64,000 bases of DNA from Lentisphaeria bacterium (GTDB lineage: Bacteria; Verrucomicrobiota; Lentisphaeria; Victivallales; Victivallaceae), in contig CP091727.1 of NCBI GenBank assembly GCA_022009855.1, forward strand, positions 2,108,001-2,172,000, given 5' to 3'. Under the pieces are notes generated by a model. The model did not search any database. It saw only the letters and a list, made by a program, of their open reading frames with translations, and was not told the origin of the DNA. Within the stretch, counting starts at the first letter, position 1. The number at the start of each line of letters is the position of its first letter. The translations under genes and the position numbers were made by a program. Positions 1-12,774 of the stretch are shown piece by piece.

Positions 1-1
1 C

Positions 2-2822
2 GCCGCCACCGACATCCGCGAGGCGCTGAACCGCATCCGGACCGATCTGCCCGATGGCGCCGACGAACCCACGATCCGGAAGATCGACACCAATGCAACC
101 ACCGTGGTGCAGGCGTTTCTGGTTGGAGACCGCACGCAGGATGATCTGTATGATTACGCCGATGACGTGATCGCCGACCGTTTCTCCTCGGTGCCGGGGG
201 TCGGCGAGGTGCGCGTCTACGGCGCGAACGAGATGCAGATTCACGTGCTGCTTGACCGGGCGAAGTTGACCGCGATGAACCTGACGATCAATGACGTCGT
301 CACCAAGCTCCGGGAGAACAACGTCCGTGAACCGCTGGGGCGCATCCAGTTCGACAAGGGGAGAAGAACGTCACCTTCGACGGTGACTTCAAGGATTTTG
401 AACAGATCAAGGCGCTGGAGATCGGAAAATTCAAAAACAAGCGGGTTTACCTGCGCGATGTTGCGGATGTGAAATTAATGAGCCGCGAGGTGCGCAGCAA
501 AGCCTATGTGAACGGCAAGCCCGCGGCCCGGTTCCGGATTGTCAAGAAGGGAGAGGCCAACGCGGTCGAAGTGATCCGGGGGATCCGCGAACGGTTCGAC
601 GCAATGGTGCGCAACGGTGAACTGCCGACCGGCATGGAGCTTTTCTGGTTCACCGACTCCGGCGCGTTCATTCAGGCGTCGGTCGACGACGCCTGGAGCA
701 GCATCATCACCGGAATCATTCTGACGGCGGTTCTGCTTTTTCTCTTCCTGCACGAACCGAGGTCGACTTTCATCGTGATGATTTCGATGCCGATTTCGGT
801 GATCGTGACCTTTGCGGTCATGGCCTATTTCAACTATTCGTTCAACATCATGACGCTGCTGTCGCTGGGCTGTTCGGTCGGCGTGCTGGTGACCAACTCC
901 ATCGTGGTGATTGAAAACATCTTCAAGCATCTGGACCGGGGAGAATCGATCAAAACCGCCGCGGAACGGGGTACCGACGAGGTGATTGCGGCGGTGTCGG
1001 CAAGTGCACTCACCAATGTGGTGGTGTTTGTGCCGGTGATGATGATGAGCACCCGGATCGGCACGATGATGGTGCCGTTCGCCGGCGTGATGGTGGCGGC
1101 GACGCTGGTTTCGCTCTTCATCAGTTTCACTCTGACGCCGATTCTTTCCTGCGTGCTGCTGAAGCGGAAGAAGGGGGTGGAAGCGGGACAGGCAACCGGC
1201 TTTCTCGCAAAGCTGTTTACGCCCTGGGATCGGGGGGTACGACTGGCTCTGTCGGAAGTTCGACCGGAGCATCGAATGGACCGCGCGTCATCCGAAATCG
1301 CTGATTCTGGCGGTACTGGCGCTTTCTGCGGCGGTGTTTTTCTGGGTGGTGCCGCAGGTGGGGCTCTCCTTCCTGCCTTTCTGCGACCAGGGGAGATCCG
1401 GGTCAAGTTCGAGTTTCCGACCAACTACAATCTGGAGACCACCGATCGGTTGATCCGTGAGGCGGCTGATCACTTGAAAAAGTTCGATTTTGTCCGCGGC
1501 ATGTCGATCACCGTGGGCGATTCCGACGGTGGCGGCGGCCAGATCTCTTCGGCCGTCTACATCGGGCAGATCACGCTGCGTACGACGGATAAATTTGAAC
1601 GCGAGGAGTCGATCTACGACCTGCAGGCCCAGTTGCGCAAGGAGCTTGCCTATCTGGACAATTGTCGGGTGACGCTGTCGATTCCGGCGACCTTCGGCGG
1701 CAGCGGCGCGGAAATCCGCTGCGTGATGAACGGCAACGATCTGGATGTGCTGGAAGAGGCGGAAATGGCGGTGATGGAGAAACTGCCGACCATGGGAATC
1801 GTCCGTGACGTTGACTCCAGCCGCCGGGAACGCAAACCGAACATCAACATCACGCCGCGGCGTACGGTACTGCAGAATCTGGATATGTCGGCCAATGAGT
1901 TGTACGAATACCTGCTCGGTTCGCTCGACGGCATCGAGGTCGGCGACTACCGGGCGGGGGCGCGGACCTTCGACATCCGGGTCAAGAATCAGAAGGAGTA
2001 CGGGGAAGAACAGCTGCGGCAGGCGGCTCCGGCGCAGAAGGACAACAATCCGCTCGGCACGGAGACGCTCGCTGAGATCACCGAGGACACCCGTCCGGTG
2101 GTGATCAACCGTTACGATAAGGCACGGACGATGTGGCTGTATGCGAACACCGCACCCGGCATGGCGCTCGGGCCGGTTTCGGGAATACGATCGGTGAGCT
2201 GGCACGGGAAGCATTGCCACCGGGGTATGGTGTTCGGATGAGCGGCAATGTGGAGTTGATGAATGAAACCGCCCGTGAGTTTGGGCAGGTGATTCTGCTC
2301 GCGGCGGTGCTGACCTACCTTCTGATTGCGGGAATCATGGAATCCTGGACGCGTCCGTTCCTGATCATGTTCACGGTGCCGCTGGGGTTTCTCGGCATGT
2401 ATGCGACGTTGTGGCTGACCGGAATGTCGATGTCGATGATGGGACTCTTAGGCGGCGTGATGATGATTGGTATTGTGGTGAACAACGCAATTCTGATTAT
2501 GGATGAGTGCGCAGTGCTGGTCAATTCCGGTGTCACCACCCATCGGGCGATGCTGCAGGCGACCCAGTCGAAATTCCGGCCGATCGTGATGACCAGTATC
2601 GCGTCGGTGGCGGGAATGCTGCCCATGGCGTTCGGAACCGGACTCGGGTCGGAGCTTCGGTCGAGCTGCGGCATGGGGGTAGTTGGTGGCCTGACTGTGG
2701 CGTCGCTGCTGACGCTCTACGTGATCCCGGCGCTCTACTTCATCTTCGTGCACGACACGGCCCGGCCGCGCCGCAACATCTGGCGCCGGTTCCTGCTTCG
2801 CTTCGGACTCGGCCGCCGTTAA
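2..2822 (+). CDS. RND (HAE1/AcrB-type) efflux permease, 5' end outside window, several frame breaks
   Basis: Inner-membrane pump subunit of the resistance-nodulation-division family, which normally exports hydrophobic compounds or envelope components with an adaptor and an outer-membrane channel. About 940 codons are visible of the usual ~1040, so the first ~90 residues lie upstream. The porter domain (SSVPGVGEVRVYG), the central membrane block (nt ~680-1170) and the C-terminal membrane block (nt ~2280-2780, ending FGLGRR) are all recognisable. The reading frame changes near 357, 1235, 1390 and 2172, mostly in G runs; the 1235 and 1390 changes compensate each other. In the TM4 motif that carries paired Asp residues in AcrB, the protein reads GVLVTNSIVVIEN (nt ~880-920), so the first Asp is Thr and the second Asn. 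A dispersed repeat follows 11 bases after the stop. Family assignment is secure; whether it is functional is not. Confidence 0.85.
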
Positions 2823-2832
2823 GCGTGTTCAT

Positions 2833-3366
2833 CGCCGCGAGCGCCTCCCTCCCAACTTGGCCCGCGCACTTGTAAAGCGCGGTCAGCGCCGCGAAGCACG
2901 TCTCTACGGCTTGGCCCGCGCACTTGTAAAGCGCGGTCAGCGCCGCGAAACACGTCTCTACGGCTTGGCCCGCGCTGTTGTTAAGCGCGGTCAGCGCCGC
3001 GAAGCACGTCTCTACGGCTTGGCCCGCGCTGTTGTTAAGCGCGGTCAGCGCCGCGAGCGCATGTGAGAGAACTGCTTTGCGTTCCGCAAAGCAGCAAGGA
3101 GCGATTGCGACGCAGTCGAACGGAGTCGAGCGGAGCCGCTCCGGCGATTGAGGAGTTGGCGGGCGAAGCCCGACAAGTAAAGCCCGCAGGGCCGCGTGCG
3201 GATCAGTATCAACCCGGCTCAGACTTCTCACGGGCGCAAGAGGTCTGGAGGGCGCCCGGCCCTCCAGCTCCCATATCTTCGGTCTTGCCGCGGCAGCCTG
3301 CCTGTCTCCCTCGCTCCCGCCCGCGTCCCGCAGAAGCCGGAACTTCTCGCCCCGGTACTGTCTTTC
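2833..3366. repeat. Dispersed GC-rich structured repeat, copy A
   Basis: This stretch is closely similar to 6625-7110. The shared core runs from the GCGGTCAGCGCCGCGAG segment through a perfect 10-bp stem around a TTC loop (CTGCTTTGCG / CGCAAAGCAG, about 3071-3093) and on to a GGAGGGC / GCCCTCC palindrome near 3246-3266. Copy A differs by an expansion of a 54-bp unit (separate entry). Small ORFs cross it in several frames, but none has a plausible start or is conserved between copies, so I read it as non-coding. It ends abruptly against an Rhs coding frame at about 3366. Confidence 0.8.
2856..3063. repeat. 54-bp tandem repeat, nearly four units
   Basis: Units beginning CTTGGCCCGC start at 2856, 2910, 2964 and 3018, exactly 54 bp apart. 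They differ at a few sites: CACTTGTAA in the first two, CTGTTGTTA in the last two. The other copy of the dispersed repeat (6625-7110) carries a single unit, so this is a local expansion. The period of 18 codons keeps a frame open, but no ribosome-binding site or conserved protein is apparent. Confidence 0.9.
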
Positions 3367-5228
3367 CGCGGCGAATCAGCTGACCGATTATGTGTACGAC
3401 GAGACCGGGCTGCTGCGTGAGATATTGTCGAAATACCGTGGAGAGGAGAAGGTAGACCGGAAGATTGCCCGTGAGTATGACGCGCTGGACCGGCTAGTCA
3501 AGGTGACCTACGACGGCCGGGATGTGGAGACTTTCCGCTATGACACCTGGGGGAAGGTGATCTCGTCGAGCCGGAACGGGCGGAAAGCGAGCTACCGCTA
3601 TGACTACTTTGGGCGGCTTGTGGAGAAAAACGAAGATGGCGTCATCACGCGGAGCAGTTACAATGCGTGGGGTCAGCGCACCGGGCGGGAGACGGTGAAT
3701 GGTTCGCTGAAACTGACGGAAACGCGGGAATACGACGCGCTGGGGCGGCTGTCGAAGATCAGGAACGGCAGCGGCGGCGAACTGACCTACCATTATGACA
3801 ACCTGAACCGGCTTGTGAAACAGACGGTGAACGGCGTTCCGGTGGAATACAGCTATGACAAATACGGCCGCCTGGTGCGCAAGGCGCTGATGGGGTTCAG
3901 CGGTTCTCCTGCGGTGTCAGAGCTGAAATACTTCTATGATCCGGATGGGACGATCATTGCCCGTGAAGTGAACGGCGTGCGTCAGGCGTACAAGTATGAC
4001 CGTCGCGGACAGCTGCTGGAAGTTGTCGGTCAGGAGCGCTATGCCTACGATCCGGCCGGGAATATTCTGTCGAAGACGGTGAACGGAGTGACCACCACCT
4101 ATCGTTACGACCGTGCGAACCAGCTGGTAAGCTCTGAAACCGAAGGAAAAGTGACGAAATATGCCTATGACGCCGCCGGCCGGCTTGTAAAAGAGGGAAA
4201 CAAGAGTTATACTTATGCCTGGTTGGATAAGCTGGTGTCGGTTTCGGAGGCGGGCAAAGTGTCGGCAAACTTCAGTTACCACTTCGATGGCCAGATCGCA
4301 GGCGTGACCTATGCGGACGGCCGCCGTGAAAACTACCTGTGGGACGGGCTCGCCCTGATCCACCGTGACGGCACGGAACTTCTGAATGAACCAGCGGTAA
4401 CCGGCGGCAACCCGGTGCTCTCCGGCGACAAGGTTCTCTTTAACGACATGCTGGGGAACACGTTGGGAGTGAAAGGAAAGGACGCCTATCAGCCGATCAA
4501 GATGACCGCCTTCGGCGAAAGCGACAACGTGGACGCCTTCTTCACCGGCAAGCCGCTGGTGGGCGAACTCGGCTATGCCTTCCTCTTCCGCAACTACCGC
4601 CCCGAACAGGGCAAATGGCAGACCGCCGACCCCTCGGCTACCCCGATGGATGGAACAATTTCGCGTATGTCAATAATGGCGTAACCATGGCAATTGACTG
4701 GCTGGGAGCAGCAATTATTTTGACTGGTTTCAGAAACCTTCAGGGAACAGGAGGAAGTATAGCGTACCATTCAATGAGATATTTCAGAGTTTCTGAAAAT
4801 GAATATGCGCAATTGTCAGAACGGAGTCGAACTTATGCCCCGTGGGAACAAACTGTTGATGGTAATGGCAATACGGTATATGATTTGACTATAGCAGGTC
4901 ACCAAACAGAAGTAGGTAATTATCTTGAAATTCGCTATAATGATCAATCAGATCAGTTACAGAATATGAATGAAGCAAGAAGTGTTTCGCTCAACCCTGA
5001 CGTATCGCAAATTGATTTTATTGATTCCTTTATTGATGCGTCTGCAAATTACAGGGAAATTATTGGGCAGAATATGATGCACGTCCAGATTGGTATGGCA
5101 ATGAAAACTCAGGTAATTGCAATTCCATTCAATCAATGTTGGAACAAATTGCTGGCGGTACTACACCTAATATTCCTGACAAGGCCTACGGTTGGAATCA
5201 TCTCATGTCGATGAGTTTTTTTGAATAA
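3367..5228 (+). pseudogene. 5'-truncated Rhs (YD-repeat) protein with a toxin-like C-terminal tip
   Basis: Rhs proteins are large polymorphic toxins: YD repeats form a shell that encloses a variable C-terminal effector. From about 3377 the frame encodes continuous YD repeats (RYDTWGK, RYDYFGR, EYDALGR, SYDKYGR, YAYDAAGR) and the core end motif FRNYRPEQGKWQTADP at ~4585-4630. The usual ~1000-residue N-terminal part and any signal peptide are missing; coding begins directly after dispersed repeat copy A. One C appears to be lost near 4630; restoring it gives LGYPDGWNNFAYVNN, the standard Rhs core end. The following tip is AT-rich, unlike the core. Another break near 5070 leads to a good C-terminus containing WYGNENSGNCNS and YGWNH, with a Cys and a His that could be catalytic (inference only). 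Truncation suggests a silent cassette rather than an expressed full-length toxin. Confidence 0.8.
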
Positions 5229-5248
5229 AGTTTTTGCTTTTACGTCAG

Positions 5249-5279
5249 ACTATCCCCGATATGGCATATTGGGGATAGT
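5249..5279 (+). terminator. Hairpin after the Rhs tip
   Basis: A strong near-perfect inverted repeat (ACTATCCCC...GGGGATAGT with an inner ATAT/ATAT pair around GGC) lies 20 bases after the Rhs stop. No T-run follows, so it may be a processing or attenuation hairpin rather than a classical intrinsic terminator. Confidence 0.5.
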
Positions 5280-5322
5280 TACTCCGCATAGGAATAAAAT
5301 CTAAAAAGAAGAAACCGTCAAA

Positions 5323-5714
5323 ATGAGTGTTGATTCATTATATCCATTATTACTATTATTATTTTTTTTACTTATTAGCGTTATTGTTTTTTACGCTATA
5401 TTTCCTTTTATTTTAAAAGAAAAGGAAAAAAATTTTTCTGGCCAGATATTGCTATTTGGAGCATGTCTATTATTTCATGGGGCGGAGGATTTTTTTTATC
5501 AGATAGATATGGAATTGGCTTTGGAAAAACATTGAGTAATATATTTGAGTTGTTTTTTATTGGAATATTAACTTTTATTTATGTGGCAATAAGAGTAATA
5601 TACGTAGAATGTATGAAATTATGTTGGGGAACTGCATTTATAACATATCTTTTTTGGAGTATCATTGTTCTGGCATTACTTGTTGGACTTCTTTTCCCAG
5701 GAATACCAGAATGA
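5323..5714 (+). CDS. Small multi-spanning membrane protein, candidate immunity protein (one frame break)
   Basis: Two overlapping frames join near 5485, within a G/T-rich stretch, into one protein of about 130 residues. It begins MSVDSLYPLLLLLFFLL and carries roughly four hydrophobic segments: residues ~7-30, ~40-53, ~67-85 and ~100-125. It is AT-rich like the Rhs tip and lies 95 bases downstream of it. Position directly after a polymorphic toxin tip is the classical place of an immunity gene. A membrane immunity would fit a toxin acting at or beyond the inner membrane. I do not recognise the family, and the ribosome-binding site (AAGAAG) is weak. The immunity role is inferred from context only. 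Confidence 0.5.
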
Positions 5715-5771
5715 ACACTATTTAGTCAATAATGTAAGTGATTAATATGTAAATTAAAAAATATAATGTAA

Positions 5772-5924
5772 ATGAATTTATTATTTTTTCATGAAATTCG
5801 GAATGCGATTTTTCATGGTCATTCACGCTCATGGAAAGGACTCAATTCAACTATGCAAGCTGTCTTAAGAAAGCAAGGACTTGTTACTAAAAAGGGAAAA
5901 ATTATTATAGAGAAAAATAAATGA
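5772..5924 (+). CDS. Short orphan fragment, possible displaced toxin tip
   Basis: A 50-codon frame starts MNLLFFHEIRNAIFHGHS and ends GKIIIEKNK. It is Lys-rich and AT-rich and overlaps the next gene by ATGA, which suggests translational coupling. Orphan C-terminal tips, left behind when Rhs loci gain new tips, typically sit between immunity genes in this way. There is no ribosome-binding site worth the name, and the fragment is too short to assign to a toxin family. It could also be the end of an older rhs gene whose body was lost. Confidence 0.4.
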   Translation: MNLLFFHEIRNAIFHGHSRSWKGLNSTMQAVLRKQGLVTKKGKIIIEKNK

Positions 5925-6321
5925 AATATGAAGAAATATCGCAGCGGGATCCTCAAGAGCTTGGCAAGGATATAGATTCAGGTAATTCAGACTTAGCTAA
6001 CAAAGCGATGTTTGATTATTTGGTATCGGCTAAGAATTTTCATGAACTTTTGGATATCTATTTGAAACATATGAAGAATACTGATATCGTGATTGCAAGA
6101 GCTTCCATTATTTGCCTTGGATATCTTGCTCAAAGAGCACCTACCAGTATGAAGGATAGCTATGTACAGGTTTTAAAGAACTAAAACGGGTTCGAGAAGA
6201 GCGAGAAGAACTTGCTGAATATATTAATAATGCTTTTCAGGACATTAAAATATTTTGTCGAATTCCATATAAAAGAATTAAGAAATATATAAGACCTATA
6301 AAGAAAAATAGAGGGAAATAG
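5921..6321 (+). CDS. Small helical protein, candidate immunity partner (frame break near 6175)
   Basis: The first frame encodes 87 residues beginning MKYEEISQRDPQELGKDI. It contains the stretch NFHELLDIYLKHM and IVIARASIICLGYLAQ, which looks like a pair of amphipathic helices of HEAT-like type. A one-base change near 6175, in a TTTTAAA stretch, leads into a further ~45 codons of coherent charged sequence (KRVREEREELAEYINNAF) ending at a TAG at 6319-6321. The whole would be about 133 residues. Helical-repeat proteins of this size are common as immunity proteins in Rhs and CDI loci. No family is recognised with certainty, and function is inferred from position behind the orphan tip. Confidence 0.5.
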
Positions 6322-6624
6322 GTATCGCTTGCCAAATGATGAATTAACGGCTGCTCTCTCCTGATGCGGCAATGCCATATTGAGATCGTTAGTAAGTAAG
6401 CGCAAACCAGCCCCACGGTGAGAGTGGATCAAGAGGCGATTTTTTTTCGAAGGGAAATGGCCTAGATAACGTCCGGAAAATTGCGCACATTTTGAAAGAA
6501 GGCATTTGAAAAAACGATAACGTCCGGAAAATTGCGCACATTCGGGTCGCTTTGATTGCGCAGGAACTGTAAGTACGCTCAATTTTTCTGTAATGGTTTG
6601 CTTTCTCACGGGATACGCGTCCTG
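6322..6624. other. Non-coding stretch between Rhs cassette and repeat copy B
   Basis: About 300 bases without a supportable gene. The base composition changes here from AT-rich (Rhs tail) to GC-rich (repeat copy B). The only structure I see is the pair of 27-bp direct repeats given separately. Confidence 0.6.
6465..6542. repeat. 27-bp direct repeat pair
   Basis: The sequence GATAACGTCCGGAAAATTGC followed by GCACATT occurs at 6465-6491 and again, identical, at 6516-6542, a 51-bp offset with a 24-bp spacer. Each unit contains a TCCGGA palindrome. Two units are too few to call a CRISPR array, and no cas gene is present. They could be recombination footprints at the edge of the Rhs cassette. Confidence 0.75.
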
Positions 6625-7110
6625 CGCCGCGAGCGCCTCCCTCCCGGCTTGGCCCGCGCACCGTAAAAGCGCGGTCAGCGCCGCGAGCGCATGTGAGAGA
6701 ACTGCTTTGCGTTTCGCAAAGCAGCAAGGAGCGATTGCGACGCAGTCGAACGGAGTCGAGCGGAGCCGCTCCGGCGATTGAGGAGTTGCCGGGCACAGCC
6801 CGGCAATGTAAGGCCCGGAGGGCCGCATGCGGAGAAGCTGGCAACACGGTCCAGTTTTCTCACGGGCGGGGAGGTCTGGAGGGCGCTCGGCCCTCCAGTT
6901 CCCGCGAGCATCAAATTCTCGCGGAAGTTCGCATTCCGCTTCCCTTCCGAGCGCGCACCGCAGAAGTCGGAAATTTCCGCTCTGGTTTTGCCCTCGCCCA
7001 TCCGAAGAAGTCGGAAATTTCCGTCCCGGTATCGTCCTCGTCCATTCGAAGAGGTCTGGAGGGCGCCTGGCCCTCCGGCTCCCGACCGTCGTTTCCTCGC
7101 GGAAGATCAG
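6625..7110. repeat. Dispersed GC-rich structured repeat, copy B
   Basis: Near-identical to 2833-3366 over about 200 bases, with one 54-bp unit instead of four, the same CTGCTTTGCG hairpin at ~6700-6720 and the GGAGGGC/GCCCTCC palindrome at ~6875. It extends further than copy A through two partial reiterations of a segment with a CGGAAATTTCCG palindrome (near 6968 and 7011) and a second GGAGGGC...GCCCTCC palindrome near 7055-7075. The two copies are in direct orientation, so recombination between them would delete or move the Rhs cassette. Confidence 0.8.
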
Positions 7111-7150
7111 CCTTCCGCCCCAATCCCGACCACATGCTGCAGGGGGAAAA

Positions 7151-7188
7151 GAAAAAAGCGCCGCACCGGAAATTCCGATGCGACGCCT
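7151..7188 (-). terminator. Intrinsic terminator of groSL
   Basis: Read on the minus strand, a 12-bp stem (GCGTCGCATCGG / CCGGTGCGGCGC with two G-T pairs) and a five-base loop are followed by TTTTTTCTTTT. It lies about 50 bases after the groEL stop. Confidence 0.85.
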
Positions 7189-7240
7189 TTGATTCGATGG
7201 GGGAACGCCTCTGAGACTTTCCCCGGCATGAACGGATGAA

Positions 7241-8878
<1,638 letters not shown>

Positions 8879-8930
8879 GGTATTGAAAACTCCTGTTTGT
8901 TGCTGTTATGCTGAAATGGTTTGAAAAAAA

Positions 8931-9227
8931 TCAGCCGATCACCGCGAGGATGTCGTCCTGGTTGACCACTTTGTACTCTTTGTCGTCAACCTTGACTTCG
9001 GTGCCGCCGTAACGGCTGGTCAGGACGATGTCGCCGACCTTGACGTCGAAGGGGATCTTGTTGCCCTTGTCATCGTTCTTGCCGGTGCCGAGCGCGATCA
9101 CCTTGTACTCCTGCGGTTTCTCCTTTGCGGAATCGGGGATGAGGATTCCCCCTTCATCTGTTCGGTGTTCTCGCAGATCTCAAGAAGGGACGCGGTCGCC
9201 GAGCGGCTTGATGTTGACATTCGACAT
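8931..9227 (-). CDS. groS: Co-chaperonin GroES (two compensating frame breaks)
   Basis: Lid of the GroEL chamber. The start (MSNVNIKPLGDRV) at 9227 is preceded by AAGGAG. Near 9187 one extra C, and near 9150 one missing G in a G run, take the frame out and back. Corrected, the protein is 98 residues, the normal length, with LLEICENTEQMKGGILIPDS, VGDIVLTSRYGGTEV and the conserved end YKVVNQDDILAVIG. Because of the breaks no single frame covers the gene. The net length is a multiple of three, which fits consensus error rather than gene decay. Confidence 0.93.
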
Positions 9228-9302
9228 TTTGATTCTCCTTATTGTTTTGGGTGTCTGGTTTAAAAACAACCTTATGTTTTACATTCCGGAAACTAAAACT
9301 CC

Positions 9303-9332
9303 CCCCGCCCGGGAGTTTCCCCGGGCGGGGCT
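9303..9332 (-). terminator. Terminator of dnaK
   Basis: On the minus strand, GCCCCGCCCGGGG-AAACT-CCCGGGCGGGG forms a very stable hairpin, followed by a moderately T-rich GGAGTTTTAGTTT. It separates dnaK from groS, so the groSL promoter should lie in the ~70 bases between this hairpin and 9228. No CIRCE element (TTAGCACTC-N9-GAGTGCTAA) is visible there. Confidence 0.75.
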
Positions 9333-9367
9333 CTTCAATGGATTACTCTTCCACCTAGGAATTGAGT

Positions 9368-11277
<1,910 letters not shown>

Positions 11278-11667
11278 GATTCAATACCTCCATGAAGAAA
11301 TGATAATTTTAAAATCTTACGCCGGAGAAGTAAGCAGATCCCGTGCCAACTCTTTTTTTTGAGGAAGCGAGGGCGAATCCGCCCGGATTGTCACGGTGAT
11401 GTGTGCCATTTTGGCGCACCTGTGCCACGAAGGTGCGCCAACCGCAAACGGGTGTGTCACGGATTGCCGGCCAAGAGCGCCGGTGCGCTCCCCCCCCTGC
11501 GTGGGGGAATATATAAGGAGTCAAAACGAACATGGATCAGGAGAATAGCCGGAATGCTCCGCCGCACCGGAAAGAGAGCTGTTCCGCCCCGGCGGCGGAA
11601 CGTGGCCGGCGGTGGATCCGCCGGAGGGGCATCTCCGGGTTTTCCATGCCGCGCGGAACGATTTGGC
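11278..11667. other. Intergenic region between dnaK and gap with an 11-9-11 inverted repeat
   Basis: Nearly 400 bases between divergent genes. A perfect 11-bp inverted repeat (TTGGCGCACCT / AGGTGCGCCAA, 11411-11421 and 11431-11441) has a nine-base spacer, the same kind of geometry as a CIRCE heat-shock operator but with different sequence. A short frame from 11532 has an AAGGAG upstream but runs into gap and has no family features; I do not call it. Confidence 0.5.
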
Positions 11668-11695
11668 TTGACTTTTTGAAAAAAAGCGGTATATT
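11668..11695 (+). promoter_or_regulatory. Sigma-70-type promoter of gap
   Basis: TTGACT at 11668-11673 and TATATT at 11690-11695 with a 16-bp, A-rich spacer, 57 bases before the gap start. GAAGGA precedes the ATG. Confidence 0.8.
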
Positions 11696-11751
11696 TTCCG
11701 AATACGGAGCAATCTGTTATTCCCCTAAACCAAAAAGAAGGAATTGCCAAA

Positions 11752-12750
11752 ATGATCAAAGTCGGTATCAACGGTTTCGGCCGCATCGGCCGCATGGTCT
11801 TCCGTGCCGCGGTGCAGAACTTCAACAAGGATATCCAGATTGTCGGCATCAACGACCTGCTCGACCCCGAGTATCTCGCTTACATGCTGAAGTATGATTC
11901 GGTTCACGGCCAGTTCGAAGGCGACATCAAGGTCGAAGGCAACTACATGGTTGTCAACGGCAACAAGATCCGCCTGACCGCCGAGAAGGATCCGGCCAAT
12001 CTGAAGTGGGACGAAGTGGATGCCGACGTCGTCGTCGAGTCCACCGGCTTCTTCCTTACTGAAGAGCTGGCCTCCGCCCACCTCAAGGCGGGTGCGAAGA
12101 AGGTGATCATGTCCGCGCCGAGCAAGGATGCCACCCCGATGTTCGTCTACGGCGTCAACCACACGACCTACGCCGGCCAGAAGATCATCTCCAACGCCAG
12201 CTGCACCACCAACTGCCTGGCTCCGCTGTCGAAGGTTCTGAATGACAAGTTCGGCATCAAGCGCGGCCTTATGACCACGATTCACGCCGCCACCGCGACC
12301 CAGAAGACGGTCGACGGCCCCTCGAAGAAGGATTGGCGCGGCGGCCGTGGCATCCTTGAGAACATGATTCCCTCCTCGACCGGCGCGGCCAAGGCGGTGG
12401 GCAAGGTTCTCCCGGTGCTCAACGGCAAGCTGACCGGCATGTCGGTCCGCGTTCCCACCTCCGACGTTTCGTTCGTCGACCTGACCTGCGAACTCAACAC
12501 CGAGTGCACCTATGAGGAGATCTGCAAGGCGATGAAGGAAGCCTCCGAAGGCGAGCTCAAGGGCGTTCTCGGTTACACCGACGAAGCGGTTGTCTCGACC
12601 GACTTCCGCGGCGATGCCCGCACCTCGATCTTCGATGCCAAGGCCGGCATCCAGCTGGACAAGACCTTCGTCAAGGTCTGCTCCTGGTACGACAATGAGT
12701 GGGGTTATTCCAACAAGGTTCTGGAGATGGCCCGCGTCATCGCCAAGTAA
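11752..12750 (+). CDS. gap: Glyceraldehyde-3-phosphate dehydrogenase, type I
   Basis: Glycolytic enzyme converting glyceraldehyde 3-phosphate, NAD and phosphate to 1,3-bisphosphoglycerate. The 332-residue frame is intact. The NAD site is KVGINGFGRIGRMVFR at the N-terminus, the catalytic Cys lies in SNASCTTNCLAPL near residue 152, and the C-terminus has the conserved WYDNEWGYSNKV. It has its own promoter and ends 25 bases before an intrinsic terminator. pgk, the next enzyme of the pathway, follows 100 bases downstream, so the pair is linked but at least partly uncoupled transcriptionally. Confidence 0.98.
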   Translation: MIKVGINGFGRIGRMVFRAAVQNFNKDIQIVGINDLLDPEYLAYMLKYDSVHGQFEGDIKVEGNYMVVNGNKIRLTAEKDPANLKWDEVDADVVVESTGFFLTEELASAHLKAGAKKVIMSAPSKDATPMFVYGVNHTTYAGQKIISNASCTTNCLAPLSKVLNDKFGIKRGLMTTIHAATATQKTVDGPSKKDWRGGRGILENMIPSSTGAAKAVGKVLPVLNGKLTGMSVRVPTSDVSFVDLTCELNTECTYEEICKAMKEASEGELKGVLGYTDEAVVSTDFRGDARTSIFDAKAGIQLDKTFVKVCSWYDNEWGYSNKVLEMARVIAK

Positions 12751-12774
12751 CTTGGGGTTTTTGATTCCCGGAAA

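Noticed and set aside
2857..3066. Short repeat protein with an 18-residue period
   Set aside because: The frame exists only because the DNA repeat is 54 bp long; it is not conserved in copy B and lacks translation signals.
6465..6542. CRISPR array
   Set aside because: Only two repeat units, no further spacers, no cas genes in the window.
9228..9302. CIRCE operator upstream of groS
   Set aside because: No TTAGCACTC/GAGTGCTAA or close variant is present in the spacer.
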